From: Actinomycetes bacterium
GTDB taxonomy: Bacteria; Actinomycetota; Actinomycetes; Mycobacteriales; Mycobacteriaceae
DNA: 64,000 nt
Direction of reading: 5' to 3'
NCBI GenBank assembly: GCA_023432405.1
Contig: JAEYUQ010000022.1
Span: forward strand, 1-64,000
Shown: positions 32,491 to 41,632 of the stretch, piece after piece
How positions within the stretch are numbered: the stretch's first letter is position 1
Layout of the letters: every line of letters starts with the position of its first letter
The notes under the pieces: generated by a model
The model's input: the letters and a program-made list of their open reading frames with translations, nothing else
Told to the model about the DNA's origin: nothing
The model's database searches: none
Translations under genes and position numbers: made by a program

Positions 32491-33848
32491 TGACTTCTCT
32501 GATGACTCTCAGCGCCCCCACTAACTCCGCTGCTGATGTGGAAAACACCAATGCACCTCATACCGACTCAGCTGTGAGCACTGTCCACACTGCCCGCACC
32601 TTCGATACCCGCGAGACTCTCCGGCTTTGCACCGCAGGTTCCGTGGACGATGGGAAATCTTCTCTGGTGGGACGTCTCTTGCATGACACGAAATCTGTTC
32701 TGGCAGATCAGCTTGCCGCTGTAGAACACAGTTCTCAGGACAAAGGGTTCCTGGATCTCTCCTTGCTGGTAGACGGGCTTCGGGCCGAGCGTGAGCAGGG
32801 CATCACTATTGATGTGGCGTATCGCTACTTTGCCACGGATAAGCGCAGCTTCATTTTGGCTGACACCCCAGGTCACGTCCAGTACACCCGCAACACTGTG
32901 ACGGGAATGTCCACCTCGCAGGTGGTAGTTCTCCTGGTCGATGCTCGACATGGTGTGGTGCAACAGACTCGTCGGCATCTCACCGTGGCAGCCCTCTTAG
33001 GTATCCGCAGTGTGCTCTTGGCCGTCAACAAAATGGACTTGGTGGACTTCAGCGAGGAGGTTTTCCGGGATATTGAGCGCGAGTTCACCGACTTTGCCAC
33101 CCACCTGGGTATCTCACGGGTCACTGCTGTGCCAATCTCTGCCACCCTCGGAGACAACGTTGTGGAAAGCTCTCAGCAGATGCCGTGGTACCAGGGCTCC
33201 ACGGTGTTGGGATACCTAGAGACAGTCCCGGTGCAGCGTCAGCGCGCAGTGGACTTGGGTTTCCGCTTCTCCATTCAGTACGTCATTCGGGAGCACTCCC
33301 AGGATTATCGTGGATACGCTGGACGAGTGAGCTCAGGGGTGGTGGCGGTGGGGGATACGGTGTATCTCCCCGGTGGCAGAACCACCACCGTGACGCATAT
33401 TGATACCACAGATGGTGAAGTACATTCAGCAGAAGCTGGGGATTCTGTGGTGCTGCGCCTACAGGAAGAGATTGATCTTATCCGTGGTGACCTCATCGCA
33501 GGAGAAGATCGCCCTCAGGAGAGCCGCCAGCTGACAGGCACCATCGTGGATATGGTGGAGGAACCCCTCACTCCGGGCAAGCGGGTGAAGGTTCGATACG
33601 GTACACAACTGGTACGTGGCCGTCTGCTCTCTATTGACCGCGTGTTGGACATTGATGGTGAGCACGACAGGCTCAATCCTGAGAGCATTGAGCTTAACGA
33701 CGTCGCCCATGTGAGCATTGAAGTGGCCGAACCCTTGCCTTTGGAACCGTACAGCGCGCGCGGCGCCCAGGGTGCCTTCCTGCTGGTTGATAACTCCAAC
33801 GGCAACACTCTGGCAGCCGGTTTTGTGGGCACAAGGCTGCGTGGATGA
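32490..33848 (+). CDS. cysN: Sulfate adenylyltransferase subunit 1, CysN
   Basis: A 452-residue EF-Tu-like GTPase: G1 is GSVDDGKSSL, G2/switch region GITIDVAYRYF, G3 DTPGHVQYTRN and G4 NKMDLVD, followed by two beta-barrel domains. It stimulates CysD. There is no fused APS kinase domain, which agrees with CysH being an APS rather than PAPS reductase. The first 30 residues are Thr/Ala-rich and variable. The end overlaps cysY by four bases. Confidence 0.96.
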   Translation: MTSLMTLSAPTNSAADVENTNAPHTDSAVSTVHTARTFDTRETLRLCTAGSVDDGKSSLVGRLLHDTKSVLADQLAAVEHSSQDKGFLDLSLLVDGLRAEREQGITIDVAYRYFATDKRSFILADTPGHVQYTRNTVTGMSTSQVVVLLVDARHGVVQQTRRHLTVAALLGIRSVLLAVNKMDLVDFSEEVFRDIEREFTDFATHLGISRVTAVPISATLGDNVVESSQQMPWYQGSTVLGYLETVPVQRQRAVDLGFRFSIQYVIREHSQDYRGYAGRVSSGVVAVGDTVYLPGGRTTTVTHIDTTDGEVHSAEAGDSVVLRLQEEIDLIRGDLIAGEDRPQESRQLTGTIVDMVEEPLTPGKRVKVRYGTQLVRGRLLSIDRVLDIDGEHDRLNPESIELNDVAHVSIEVAEPLPLEPYSARGAQGAFLLVDNSNGNTLAAGFVGTRLRG

Positions 33849-34549
33849 TGAAGTACATACTCCTGGGTCACGGGTCCCGTCACCCGTGGGCAAGCTCCGG
33901 CTTTTCTGCCCTTGCCGACGCCACTTCCCGTGCTCTGAACACCTCAGTTGCGGTGGCCTACCTTGACTTAGCCGAACCCTCCCTGTTGGAGGTGGCACAC
34001 AAAGCAGTGCGCAGTGGAGAAACGCACGCCGTGCTCACTCCCGCACTCTTTACAGACGCCTTCCATAACAGGGTGGATGTTCCTCGTGAAGTAGCAGAAG
34101 TATCCTCCTCAACTGGGCTCACAATGTCCGTCACCGACACCATTGGCACGGGCGAGGATGTGCTGAACATACTTGAGAGGGTGGTGGCTGAGGATGCTCC
34201 CCAGGGCGCAGATATAGTCCTCTACTTTGTGGGCTCCAGCGTTCCAGGTGCTGACGAGGCTGTTTATGACGTAGCAGATTCTCTAGGGATTGCCACTGGG
34301 CGCAAGGTGTATGCCCTGAGAGCCTCTGGGCGCAAGGATGCGGGAGCACAGTTGGTAGAGCGGGCGTCGATAAGTAAAGCCCTGCACCTGGTGCCCCTCT
34401 TTGTTACCTATGGGCTTCTGCTAGAGAAAGTGCTCACATACCTGCCTCACATTGCTGAGGCAACAGGGTGCCGCATTACCCACTCCGGGCCACTGAGTGC
34501 GCGCCTAGCACAGATCACCTCTGCTCGGCTCTCCAGCATAGGAGTGTGA
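33845..34549 (+). CDS. cysY: Sirohydrochlorin ferrochelatase, CbiX/SirB-like
   Basis: A 234-residue chelatase made of two related halves. The first begins KYILLGHGSRHPWASSG with the metal-binding His, and HAVLTPALFTDAFHNRVDVP holds the second site. It inserts iron into sirohydrochlorin to give siroheme for CysI. The same gene in the C. glutamicum cys cluster is called cysY. It overlaps cysN and is followed six bases later by cysZ. Confidence 0.88.
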   Translation: MMKYILLGHGSRHPWASSGFSALADATSRALNTSVAVAYLDLAEPSLLEVAHKAVRSGETHAVLTPALFTDAFHNRVDVPREVAEVSSSTGLTMSVTDTIGTGEDVLNILERVVAEDAPQGADIVLYFVGSSVPGADEAVYDVADSLGIATGRKVYALRASGRKDAGAQLVERASISKALHLVPLFVTYGLLLEKVLTYLPHIAEATGCRITHSGPLSARLAQITSARLSSIGV

Positions 34550-34555
34550 GCGGCA

Positions 34556-35515
34556 GTGGGCGTGTACCTCTTCATTGCGCTGGCAGGGCTGTGCGCGCAG
34601 ATTGTAGACGGTGGATTGGGCATGGGGTTTGGGGTGACCTCCACCAGCATTTTGATACTGATAGCGGGGCTGGCGCCTGCGCAGGCAAGCGCTGTGGTTC
34701 ACGCCGTACAGTTAGGCACCACCGCAGCCTCGGGGTGGTCTCACTATCGTTTCGGCAATGTGAACTGGTGGGTTGTGCTCAGCCTGGGAGTTCCTGGAGC
34801 CGTGGGTGCCCTCATTGGCTCACTCTTGTTGAGCAACCTCTCTCTGAAAGCAGCCACCCCCATCACCGCAACACTACTGATTCTCATAGGGCTCAACCTT
34901 CTGTGGAGATTTTCTGTTCGGCGGCTGGCGTTCCCACATGATTCCCTCAGGCGACTGTCGCCTGCAGGTACCTCAGCTTCTGAGGCGTCGATGTGGAAGA
35001 AGCTAGGGCTGTACGGTCTGGGACTTAGCGGAGGGTTCGTCTCTGCTACCGGAGGTGGTGGCTGGGGGCCGGTGGTAACCTCCACCCTCTTGACCTTGAG
35101 CCACAAGGAACCCAGGAAAGTGATTGGGACAGTCAATGCGGCAGAGTTTCTGGTCACCCTCTCCGCCACCGTGGGCTTCATTATTGGGATGTGGCCGGAG
35201 ATCATTCGCAATGCTGGCTATATTCTGGTGCTTCTCAGTGGTGGGATGATTGGCGCGCCTCTGGGGGCGTGGCTGGTGACAAAAATAAACCCCACCGTCC
35301 TGGGCGGACTGGTGGGAACCGTGATTGTGGTGACCAATCTGTCACGGGTTAGCACTGCTCCTGCCGTGACTTGGGTGCAGTGTGGGGTGGCTGTGCTGGG
35401 AATCCTGCTCACCATCTACGGCGCGTATAAGGCTGGTTCCCGTGCAAGCAGGGCTCCGAGGATGTACTCCACGGAACCCACATGTAACTCTCCTTATGAA
35501 TCACTCTCGCTATGA
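34556..35515 (+). CDS. cysZ: TauE/SafE-family sulfate/sulfite permease, CysZ-type
   Basis: A 319-residue permease with about eight helices. GGGLGMGFGVTSTSILI and the second-half repeat SGGFVSATGGGGWGPVVTS are the paired Gly-rich TauE/SafE signatures. In C. glutamicum the gene at this place, named cysZ, is the sulfate importer; it is unrelated to E. coli CysZ. GTG 34556 or 34562 can serve as start. Its last 22 bases overlap the end of the convergent AI-2E gene, so the stops of both are embedded in each other. Confidence 0.88.
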   Translation: MGVYLFIALAGLCAQIVDGGLGMGFGVTSTSILILIAGLAPAQASAVVHAVQLGTTAASGWSHYRFGNVNWWVVLSLGVPGAVGALIGSLLLSNLSLKAATPITATLLILIGLNLLWRFSVRRLAFPHDSLRRLSPAGTSASEASMWKKLGLYGLGLSGGFVSATGGGGWGPVVTSTLLTLSHKEPRKVIGTVNAAEFLVTLSATVGFIIGMWPEIIRNAGYILVLLSGGMIGAPLGAWLVTKINPTVLGGLVGTVIVVTNLSRVSTAPAVTWVQCGVAVLGILLTIYGAYKAGSRASRAPRMYSTEPTCNSPYESLSL

Positions 35516-36948
35516 GATCCTGCATGAGCCCCTGAAGCTCTTGTGGGACGCAGTTTAGCCAGGTTTTCCTTGAGAGCGTTGAGGGTGTTCTTGTTATCAG
35601 AACTGGTGTATTCCAAAGACTTCATCTCAATATCGTCCAGGGAAAGATCACCGGAGCGAAGCCCCACAAGCTCAGCGTGATAGCGAAGCCAGACTGCAAG
35701 GCTGGCTGCCACCGGAACAGCCAAGAAACTGCCCAACACCCCGAAGAGCGTGCCGCCAATAGTGACGGAGAGCAACACCACCACCGGATGCAGGCTCATA
35801 GCTTTGGACTGGATGATGGGGGAGAGAATGTTTCCTTCCAGTTGCTGAACAGCCAGCACCAGCACCAAAGCCCAAATACCTTCGGTGACTCCGCCAGAAA
35901 CCAAGGCCACAAAAACCGTCAACGCCCCGGAGAGGAACGCGCCCACGTAGGGGATAAATCCGCACAAAAAGGTGAATACTGCCAAAGCCCAGGCCAAAGG
36001 GACGCCGAGAATAATAAGCCCAATGCCGATAATCACGGCGTCGATAGCGGACACAGTGGCTTGAGCACGAATGAAACCACCCAAGGTTACCCAGGTGCGC
36101 GAAAGCACCTCGGTGAGATGCCACCCCACAGTGGGGCCAGTGTAGCGGCGCACCATAGGAAGGAAGCCGCCGCCATCCTTGAGGAAGAAGAAAGTAAGGA
36201 GCAGAACCACCACCAGGGTGATGACAATAGAGGTGGCGGTGGAAATTCCACTGAACACCCCGGAAGCAATCTGGGAGTAGCGTCCCTGCAACCAGGTGGT
36301 GACTTCATCAAAGGCACGCTGGATTGTTTCCGTATCGAGAGCGATGGGGGAGTTCTGGAGATACTCCAAAGCCTGACGCACACCCTGGTTACCTTGGTCA
36401 ATAAGAGTGGGGAAACTATTGACCACAGAAGGAGCAATAGCGGCAACCACCCCGCCAATGATGAGGAAGAAACCCAGCAGCACCGTGGTTGCAGAAAGGG
36501 CGTTCGGCCATTTCTTAGAGTTCAGCCAACTAACAGCAGGTTGAAGTACAGAGGCCACCAAGACGGCCAAGATAACAGGCAAAAGCCCCACCCAGACTAT
36601 GCCCAAGATTTTCCAGAGAATAAAGCCTGCGGCCACCATGATGATGAAGCGCAAGGACCACGCTGCCAGCCACCGTCCATCTTGACCAAGAACCGTGGCA
36701 CGATCCACAGGCTCGGAGTGCTCTGCCCCTATGGAACCAGGACGGGTGGAAGGAATTGGAGACGTGAGATGAGGGGCACGAGTGGCGCCGAGATTGTTCT
36801 CCGAGTGAGATGAGCCAGTGAGATTGGATTCCAGCACGGCGGAATCAATGGGATCGGAGGAGACGCTTCGTGATTGGGAATCAGGGCGTGCAGTAGGGGA
36901 GCCCGAGGGAGCTCCCGAAGTTTTCTGCGGTTCTTGGTGATGAGTCAC
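35494..36948 (-). CDS. AI-2E family transporter
   Basis: A 484-residue member of the AI-2E/PerM family. A polar, Ser/Thr-rich cytoplasmic tail of about 90 residues leads into eight predicted helices, with the long soluble loop (about 195-260, including VVNSFPTLIDQGNQGVRQAL) between helices 3 and 4, and the conserved FIPYVGAFLSG and LHPVVVLLSV regions. Members export diverse small molecules or ions; quorum-signal export should not be assumed. It is transcribed toward the sulfate operon. Confidence 0.9.
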   Translation of the reverse strand: MTHHQEPQKTSGAPSGSPTARPDSQSRSVSSDPIDSAVLESNLTGSSHSENNLGATRAPHLTSPIPSTRPGSIGAEHSEPVDRATVLGQDGRWLAAWSLRFIIMVAAGFILWKILGIVWVGLLPVILAVLVASVLQPAVSWLNSKKWPNALSATTVLLGFFLIIGGVVAAIAPSVVNSFPTLIDQGNQGVRQALEYLQNSPIALDTETIQRAFDEVTTWLQGRYSQIASGVFSGISTATSIVITLVVVLLLTFFFLKDGGGFLPMVRRYTGPTVGWHLTEVLSRTWVTLGGFIRAQATVSAIDAVIIGIGLIILGVPLAWALAVFTFLCGFIPYVGAFLSGALTVFVALVSGGVTEGIWALVLVLAVQQLEGNILSPIIQSKAMSLHPVVVLLSVTIGGTLFGVLGSFLAVPVAASLAVWLRYHAELVGLRSGDLSLDDIEMKSLEYTSSDNKNTLNALKENLAKLRPTRASGAHAGSHSESDS

Positions 36949-37020
36949 ATCGCCTACTATGCCATAGGCGATGTAGTAGGCGGCGATACATCCACAAGGC
37001 TTGAGTGGCTTGAGAGGCTC

Positions 37021-37707
37021 TTACTTCAAACCTTCATTCATTTCTTGGGTTTCCACGAGGATGCGCTCTTGGACTGCTGCATTGATAGCCTCCCCCAGAG
37101 AGGTGCCAGTGTCTGAGGTGTCAGCAGAGGCGTCCTCCGGTACACGCTGTGGCAGCTCCAAAATGTAATCAGGGTAGGCGCCCTGGGCAATGTCAGCTTG
37201 ATCCCCGGCATCCCCTGGTTCAGGACCACCGATAAGAGGTTCAACCACCTGAAGGCCAGTCTCGGGATCAATTGTGGTTGGGGGCAAGGTGAGGGGCTGG
37301 TTGGGGTCCCCCGTGGTGTTTGTCGGTGGGTTGATGTACCAGCCGGGCTCCTCATCGGTGGTGGCACTGCCCGCACCGCTATCGGCACCTGCTCCCGAGG
37401 TATCCCCAGGAGTGGTGGGAGTGGTAGCGGCACCAGTGCTAGGTGTGGTGTCGCCGGAGGACTGTCCAGCATCGTCTCCACCAGAGATGAGATCTTTAAG
37501 GGTGTCTAACAGACCGCCACCATTACTGTCTCCGCCCAGGAGATCACCTAGTTTATCCAGGAGGCTTCCGCCACTGCCGCCGCCGAGAAGGTTACCGAGC
37601 GTACCAAGCAGACCTCCGCTGCCGCCGCCGAGGAGACCACTGAGCTTACCAAGTAGTCCGCCGCTGCCGCCGCCGAGATTACCGAGGATGTCACTTAAAC
37701 CGTCCAT
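37021..37707 (-). CDS. Gly/Leu-rich repeat protein of unknown function
   Basis: A 228-residue protein. The first 75 residues are four imperfect 17-21 residue repeats of the form LGNLLGGGSGGLLxKL, alternating amphipathic Leu-rich stretches with GGGSGG linkers. A Thr/Pro/Gly/Ser-rich disordered middle (80-130) and a C-terminal part with GWYINPPTN and LIGGPEPGDAGDQADI follow. No signal peptide or membrane segment is evident. Repeats at DNA level are GC-rich (CCGCTGCCGCCGCC runs). I do not recognise a family. It is located between an AI-2E gene and the dnaK regulatory region and read away from dnaK. Confidence 0.7.
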   Translation of the reverse strand: MDGLSDILGNLGGGSGGLLGKLSGLLGGGSGGLLGTLGNLLGGGSGGSLLDKLGDLLGGDSNGGGLLDTLKDLISGGDDAGQSSGDTTPSTGAATTPTTPGDTSGAGADSGAGSATTDEEPGWYINPPTNTTGDPNQPLTLPPTTIDPETGLQVVEPLIGGPEPGDAGDQADIAQGAYPDYILELPQRVPEDASADTSDTGTSLGEAINAAVQERILVETQEMNEGLK

Positions 37708-38074
37708 AGCTTTTCTCTTTCCTCCTGGTGGGGGTCACGATTCCTGGAGTGTCGAAGATAATTCCGCAACACTCGATATGGTATGTCACAGCATAGCCTG
37801 AGGCTTTCCCCAAAGTCCACACCTCATTGTTCACTTTGGTCACAATTTTCTCGCATTGCCAGGCGGTTCCGACCGTAGTACTGAGCAGTGAGTGTGCCCG
37901 GTAGGGGCCGTGTGGTGCGTCCAGCGGACGCCGTGTGGTGCGAGCTAAGGGTGCTCAGACGGGCGTCGTCAAGGAAAATTGTGTGGATGTAACCAGTGCG
38001 TTTCTCTCTTTTTTAAAAAAAGTTGAGTCATGGTGGAACAACTTTGAGAGATGGTGCGTTAGAGGAAGTGACAG
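37708..38074. other. Non-coding region upstream of dnaK
   Basis: No gene is seen in this 370-base stretch. It should contain the promoter of the Gly-rich protein (minus strand). It includes one copy of the dispersed CGTCGNNAAGG motif at 37964-37974, a T6A7 tract near 38010, and an inverted pair AGTTG/CAACT around 38021-38043. The HAIR-like elements and dnaK -10 lie just downstream. Confidence 0.6.
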
Positions 38075-38140
38075 GTTGCGTGAGATGCACTCAAGGGGGC
38101 TGCTACACTAGCCCCCGGGGTTGAGCTAAGCATCGTCAAC
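38075..38140 (+). promoter_or_regulatory. dnaK promoter with two HAIR-like HspR operators
   Basis: GTTGCGT-N7-ACTCAAG (38075-38095) and GTTGAGC-N7-CGTCAAC (38120-38140) resemble the HspR target HAIR, CTTGAGT-N7-ACTCAAG. A -10-like TACACT (38104-38109) lies between them, so the first site covers the -35 region and the second the transcription start. HspR with DnaK as co-repressor would shut off the operon until heat stress titrates DnaK away. Confidence 0.75.
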
Positions 38141-38196
38141 TTGACGCCATGATTAATCACTTCATCACAACAGAATGACTCTTCAGGAGGAACACA

Positions 38197-40032
38197 ATGG
38201 GACGCGTTGTAGGTATTGACTTGGGTACCACCAACTCTGTGGTTGCTGCCTTGGAAGGTGGCGAGCCCACGGTTATCGCTAACTCTGAGGGATCCCGCAC
38301 CACCCCGTCCGTGGTGGCTTTTGCCAAGAACGGCGAAGTTCTGGTGGGGCAGTCCGCAAAGAACCAGGCGGTAACAAACGTTGACCGCACCATCCGCTCC
38401 GTCAAGCGCCACATGGGTGAGGACTGGAGCGTGGACATCGACGGCAAGAAGTACACCCCGCAGGAAATTTCAGCTCGTACCCTCATGAAGTTGAAGAGGG
38501 ACGCCGAAGCCTACTTGGGTGAGGATGTCACCGACGCCGTGATTACCGTGCCCGCATACTTCAGCGACGCCCAGCGCCAGGCCACCAAAGACGCTGGAAA
38601 GATTGCCGGACTCAATGTGCTGCGCATTGTGAACGAGCCCACCGCCGCTGCCTTGGCCTACGGGCTTGAGAAAGGTGAAAAAGAACAGACCATCCTGGTA
38701 TTTGACCTAGGTGGTGGCACCTTCGACGTCTCTTTACTGGAGATTGGTGATGGTGTGGTAGAGGTAATGGCCACCAACGGTGATAACAAGCTTGGTGGCG
38801 ATGACTGGGATCAGCGCATTGTGGAGTGGCTCAACGATAAGTTCAAGGCTGCCCACGGCATTGACTTGACCAAGGACAAGATGGCCCTGCAGCGTCTGCG
38901 TGAGGCAGCTGAGAAGGCGAAGATTGAACTTTCCTCCTCTCAGCAGGCCAGCATTAACCTGCCGTACATCACGGTGGACGCTGATAAGAACCCGCTGTTC
39001 CTGGATGAAACCCTCTCCCGCACCGAGTTCCAGCGCATTACCCAGGATCTCTTGGATCGCACCAAGACTCCGTTCAACCAGGTGATTAAGGATGCTGATC
39101 TGTCTGTGTCCCAGATTGATCACGTGGTTCTGGTGGGTGGTTCTACCCGTATGCCAGCGGTGACGGATTTGGTGAAGGAACTCACTGGCGGCCGTGAGCC
39201 CAATAAAGGTGTGAACCCTGATGAGGTTGTGGCTGTGGGTGCTGCTTTGCAGGCTGGTGTCTTGCGCGGCGAGGTGAAAGACGTTCTCCTTCTCGACGTC
39301 ACTCCGCTGTCCCTGGGCATTGAGACCAAGGGTGGTGTGATGACCAAGCTTATTGAGCGCAACACCACTATTCCCACCAAGCGTTCCGAGACCTTTACGA
39401 CGGCCGAGGACAACCAGCCCTCAGTTCAGATTCAGGTATATCAGGGTGAACGCGAGATGGCAGCCGCTAACAAGCTGTTGGGCTCTTTCGAGCTGGGCGG
39501 TATTGCTCCTGCACCGCGTGGGATTCCGCAGATTGAGGTCACCTTTGACATTGACGCCAACGGCATTGTGCATGTGACCGCCAAGGATAAGGGAACCGGC
39601 AAGGAGAACACCATCAAAATTCAGGATGGGTCCGGTTTGTCTCAGGAAGAGATTGACCGCATGGTCAAGGACGCTGAGGCTCACGCAGATGAGGACAAGA
39701 AGCGCCGCGAGGAGCAGGAGGTCCGTAACTCTGCAGAGAACATGGCATACCAGACTCGCAAATTCCTGGAGGAAAACTCTGACAAGGTCTCTGAAGATGT
39801 CAAGACCAAGGTGGAAGAGGCAGCCAAGGGAGTGGATGAGGCGCTCAAGGGCGACGATCTGGAAGCTATCAAGTCTGCAGTAGAAAACCTCACCAAGGAA
39901 TCTCAGGAGATGGGTAAGCAGATCTACGCTGCTCAAGCTGACGCAGGCACCACTGAAGCTGACGCCTCTCAGCCTGAGGACAACGTGGTTGACGCCGAGG
40001 TTGTGGACGATGAGGACAAGGGTGGCAAGTAG
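38197..40032 (+). CDS. dnaK: Chaperone DnaK (Hsp70)
   Basis: A 611-residue Hsp70. The nucleotide-binding domain starts VGIDLGTTNSVVAALEGG and has LVFDLGGGTFDVSLLEIG and VVLVGGSTRMPAV. The linker DVLLLDVTPLSLGIETKGG leads to the substrate-binding domain and a helical lid ending in an acidic Asp/Glu tail. AGGAGG is placed well before ATG 38197. grpE follows two bases after the stop. It works with GrpE and DnaJ in folding and is also co-repressor with HspR in actinobacteria. Confidence 0.98.
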   Translation: MGRVVGIDLGTTNSVVAALEGGEPTVIANSEGSRTTPSVVAFAKNGEVLVGQSAKNQAVTNVDRTIRSVKRHMGEDWSVDIDGKKYTPQEISARTLMKLKRDAEAYLGEDVTDAVITVPAYFSDAQRQATKDAGKIAGLNVLRIVNEPTAAALAYGLEKGEKEQTILVFDLGGGTFDVSLLEIGDGVVEVMATNGDNKLGGDDWDQRIVEWLNDKFKAAHGIDLTKDKMALQRLREAAEKAKIELSSSQQASINLPYITVDADKNPLFLDETLSRTEFQRITQDLLDRTKTPFNQVIKDADLSVSQIDHVVLVGGSTRMPAVTDLVKELTGGREPNKGVNPDEVVAVGAALQAGVLRGEVKDVLLLDVTPLSLGIETKGGVMTKLIERNTTIPTKRSETFTTAEDNQPSVQIQVYQGEREMAAANKLLGSFELGGIAPAPRGIPQIEVTFDIDANGIVHVTAKDKGTGKENTIKIQDGSGLSQEEIDRMVKDAEAHADEDKKRREEQEVRNSAENMAYQTRKFLEENSDKVSEDVKTKVEEAAKGVDEALKGDDLEAIKSAVENLTKESQEMGKQIYAAQADAGTTEADASQPEDNVVDAEVVDDEDKGGK

Positions 40033-40034
40033 TC

Positions 40035-40892
40035 ATGCAACGTCCAGACGAAACCGAGCCGAAAGACCTCGGCTCCGGCTCGCCGGAATCTGAGCAGAAC
40101 ACCGCGGAGAACTCCACTGGGAATACTGCTGAGAGTACTCACCTGGATATGTCCGAAAACAGCCACGCTCAGGGGGTTTCTGGAGATTCTTCAGAACCTC
40201 AGGAGCCCTCGGAGTCTGATCTCTCGGAGTCTGTGCCGCCGGATGCTACTGCCGCGCAGTCGAGTTCCGGGGAGAAAGCTACTGAAGCAGATACCGATAC
40301 TCAGGATGTGTCAGACATCCAGGGTGCCTCGGATGCTCTGAATGACACAGACGCCCAGGCCACTGAGCTATCTGACGGCGATGCTGAGCTATCTGATGGC
40401 GATACTGAGCTATCTGAAGGCGAATCCTCCCCTGAGGAAGCTGATGCCACGGAGTCTTTGGAAAAGCAGTTGGCTGAGCGCACCGAAGATTTGCAACGTC
40501 TAAGCGCTGAGTATGCGAACTATCGCAAACGTACTGAGCGTGAGAGGACGCAGATTAAGGAATACGCCGAAAACGGTGTGGTGCTCAGGCTTCTGCCCAT
40601 CCTGGATGACTTGGACTTGGCGCAGCAGCACGGTGACATGGAAGGGCCGCTCAAAGCTGTGGCTGACAAACTGAACACCGTCATGCGAGAGCTCAACGTG
40701 TCTGCCTTCGGTGCCGCTGGTGATCAGTTCAATCCAGAGTTGCATGAAGCCGTTCAGGATACCTCCACAGGTGACGAAAAGGCACTGGGTGTGGTACTGA
40801 GAAAGGGCTATCAAGCTGGCGAGCGTGTGCTCAGAACAGCAATGGTCATTGTGGGTGATCCCACCGAGGATTCTGACGCCGGGCAGTCCTAG
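40035..40892 (+). CDS. grpE: Nucleotide exchange factor GrpE with long acidic extension
   Basis: A 285-residue protein. GrpE proper starts only at about residue 140 (LEKQLAERTEDLQRLSAEYA, the dimerising coiled coil) and ends with GDEKALGVVLRKGYQAGERV. The preceding 135 residues are disordered and rich in Glu, Asp and Ser, with three heptapeptide repeats (TELSDGD, AELSDGD, TELSEGE) encoded by 21-base units at 40361-40423. That extension is longer than usual for the family. GrpE releases ADP from DnaK. Unlike the classical dnaK-grpE-dnaJ operon, an antisense gene separates it from dnaJ. Confidence 0.96.
   Translation: MQRPDETEPKDLGSGSPESEQNTAENSTGNTAESTHLDMSENSHAQGVSGDSSEPQEPSESDLSESVPPDATAAQSSSGEKATEADTDTQDVSDIQGASDALNDTDAQATELSDGDAELSDGDTELSEGESSPEEADATESLEKQLAERTEDLQRLSAEYANYRKRTERERTQIKEYAENGVVLRLLPILDDLDLAQQHGDMEGPLKAVADKLNTVMRELNVSAFGAAGDQFNPELHEAVQDTSTGDEKALGVVLRKGYQAGERVLRTAMVIVGDPTEDSDAGQS
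40361..40423 (+). repeat. 21-bp x3 tandem repeat in grpE
   Basis: Three consecutive 21-base units with core GAGCTATCTGAnGGCGA encode an acidic heptad TELSDGD in the disordered N-terminal arm of GrpE. Differences are single-base changes. Confidence 0.85.
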
Positions 40893-41362
40893 GGGTTGAT
40901 GAGGTCCTGGAAGAGGGGATCCTGGGTGAAGGTAAAACCTAATCCCAGATCTGCCAGATCCGGGGCACCATCCTTGGGTGCCACCGTGACCTGCACCGTC
41001 GTGTTATTGCGGTGCAGGTAAACATGGGGTGATACGCGATCTTCCTGCTTTGCCTGGTCAAACTGCCGGAATGAGTAGGGGGCCATCAGCCCAACGCCAT
41101 TAAAAAAATCATCACCTGTGGTGACATCCCTGACCATGAGCAACCGGCGATGTGGCTGAGCACACACATAGCCCTTCTCCAGAGAGATTTCTGGGAGGTA
41201 GCGCATGATATAAGCCTCCAGATTCTCTGCAACGACGGTGACATCCAGCCCGCTAAAAGCCCAGTAATAGGCTCCAATTCCGGGAGTATCTGGCTCACAG
41301 CGAGTGAGGTGAATAGCGCTCACAGAATTCTGGCTAGCGGGGTTCTCGGATACATCAGGCAC
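40889..41362 (-). CDS. Hypothetical protein inside the dnaK operon, opposite strand
   Basis: A protein of about 157 residues with balanced composition and no membrane segment or signal peptide; segments such as HRRLLMVRDVTTGDDFFNG and VYLHRNNTTVQVTVAPKDG look like a mixed alpha/beta globular domain. No family is recognised. GTG 41362 is preferred because AAAGG lies eight bases upstream; GTG 41371 is the alternative. Its stop overlaps the grpE stop by three bases, and it lies tail to tail with grpE. Its presence breaks grpE from dnaJ, so dnaJ-hspR must have a promoter in 41363-41632 or be reached by read-through across an antisense gene. Confidence 0.7.
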   Translation of the reverse strand: MPDVSENPASQNSVSAIHLTRCEPDTPGIGAYYWAFSGLDVTVVAENLEAYIMRYLPEISLEKGYVCAQPHRRLLMVRDVTTGDDFFNGVGLMAPYSFRQFDQAKQEDRVSPHVYLHRNNTTVQVTVAPKDGAPDLADLGLGFTFTQDPLFQDLINP

Positions 41363-41632
41363 GGTAATCACCTTTCGGTTACGGGGTGTTGGTGTAAGCG
41401 TACCCAGCTGAGAGGCATGGTGGCCAGGAAGCAGCCGTCAGTGGGGAGAAGGATCCTGCAGCTTAGAGCAAGCCTTGAGCGAGGCAAGCTCAGGTTTGGC
41501 ATAATTTTACATAGACAAGAAACACAGTGAGGCGCTCGCTACCCGTAGTGAGTACCAAGGAAATGTCATAACTGTTAGCGAGAAGTTTTATACCAGTTTC
41601 ACTGAAAACGTCTGGGAAGGAGGAGAGACTCA

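Noticed and set aside
35677..36813. Plus-strand frame of 378 codons opposite the AI-2E gene
   Set aside because: Very polar His/Gln/Asn/Gly-rich translation, exactly antisense to a well-supported membrane protein.
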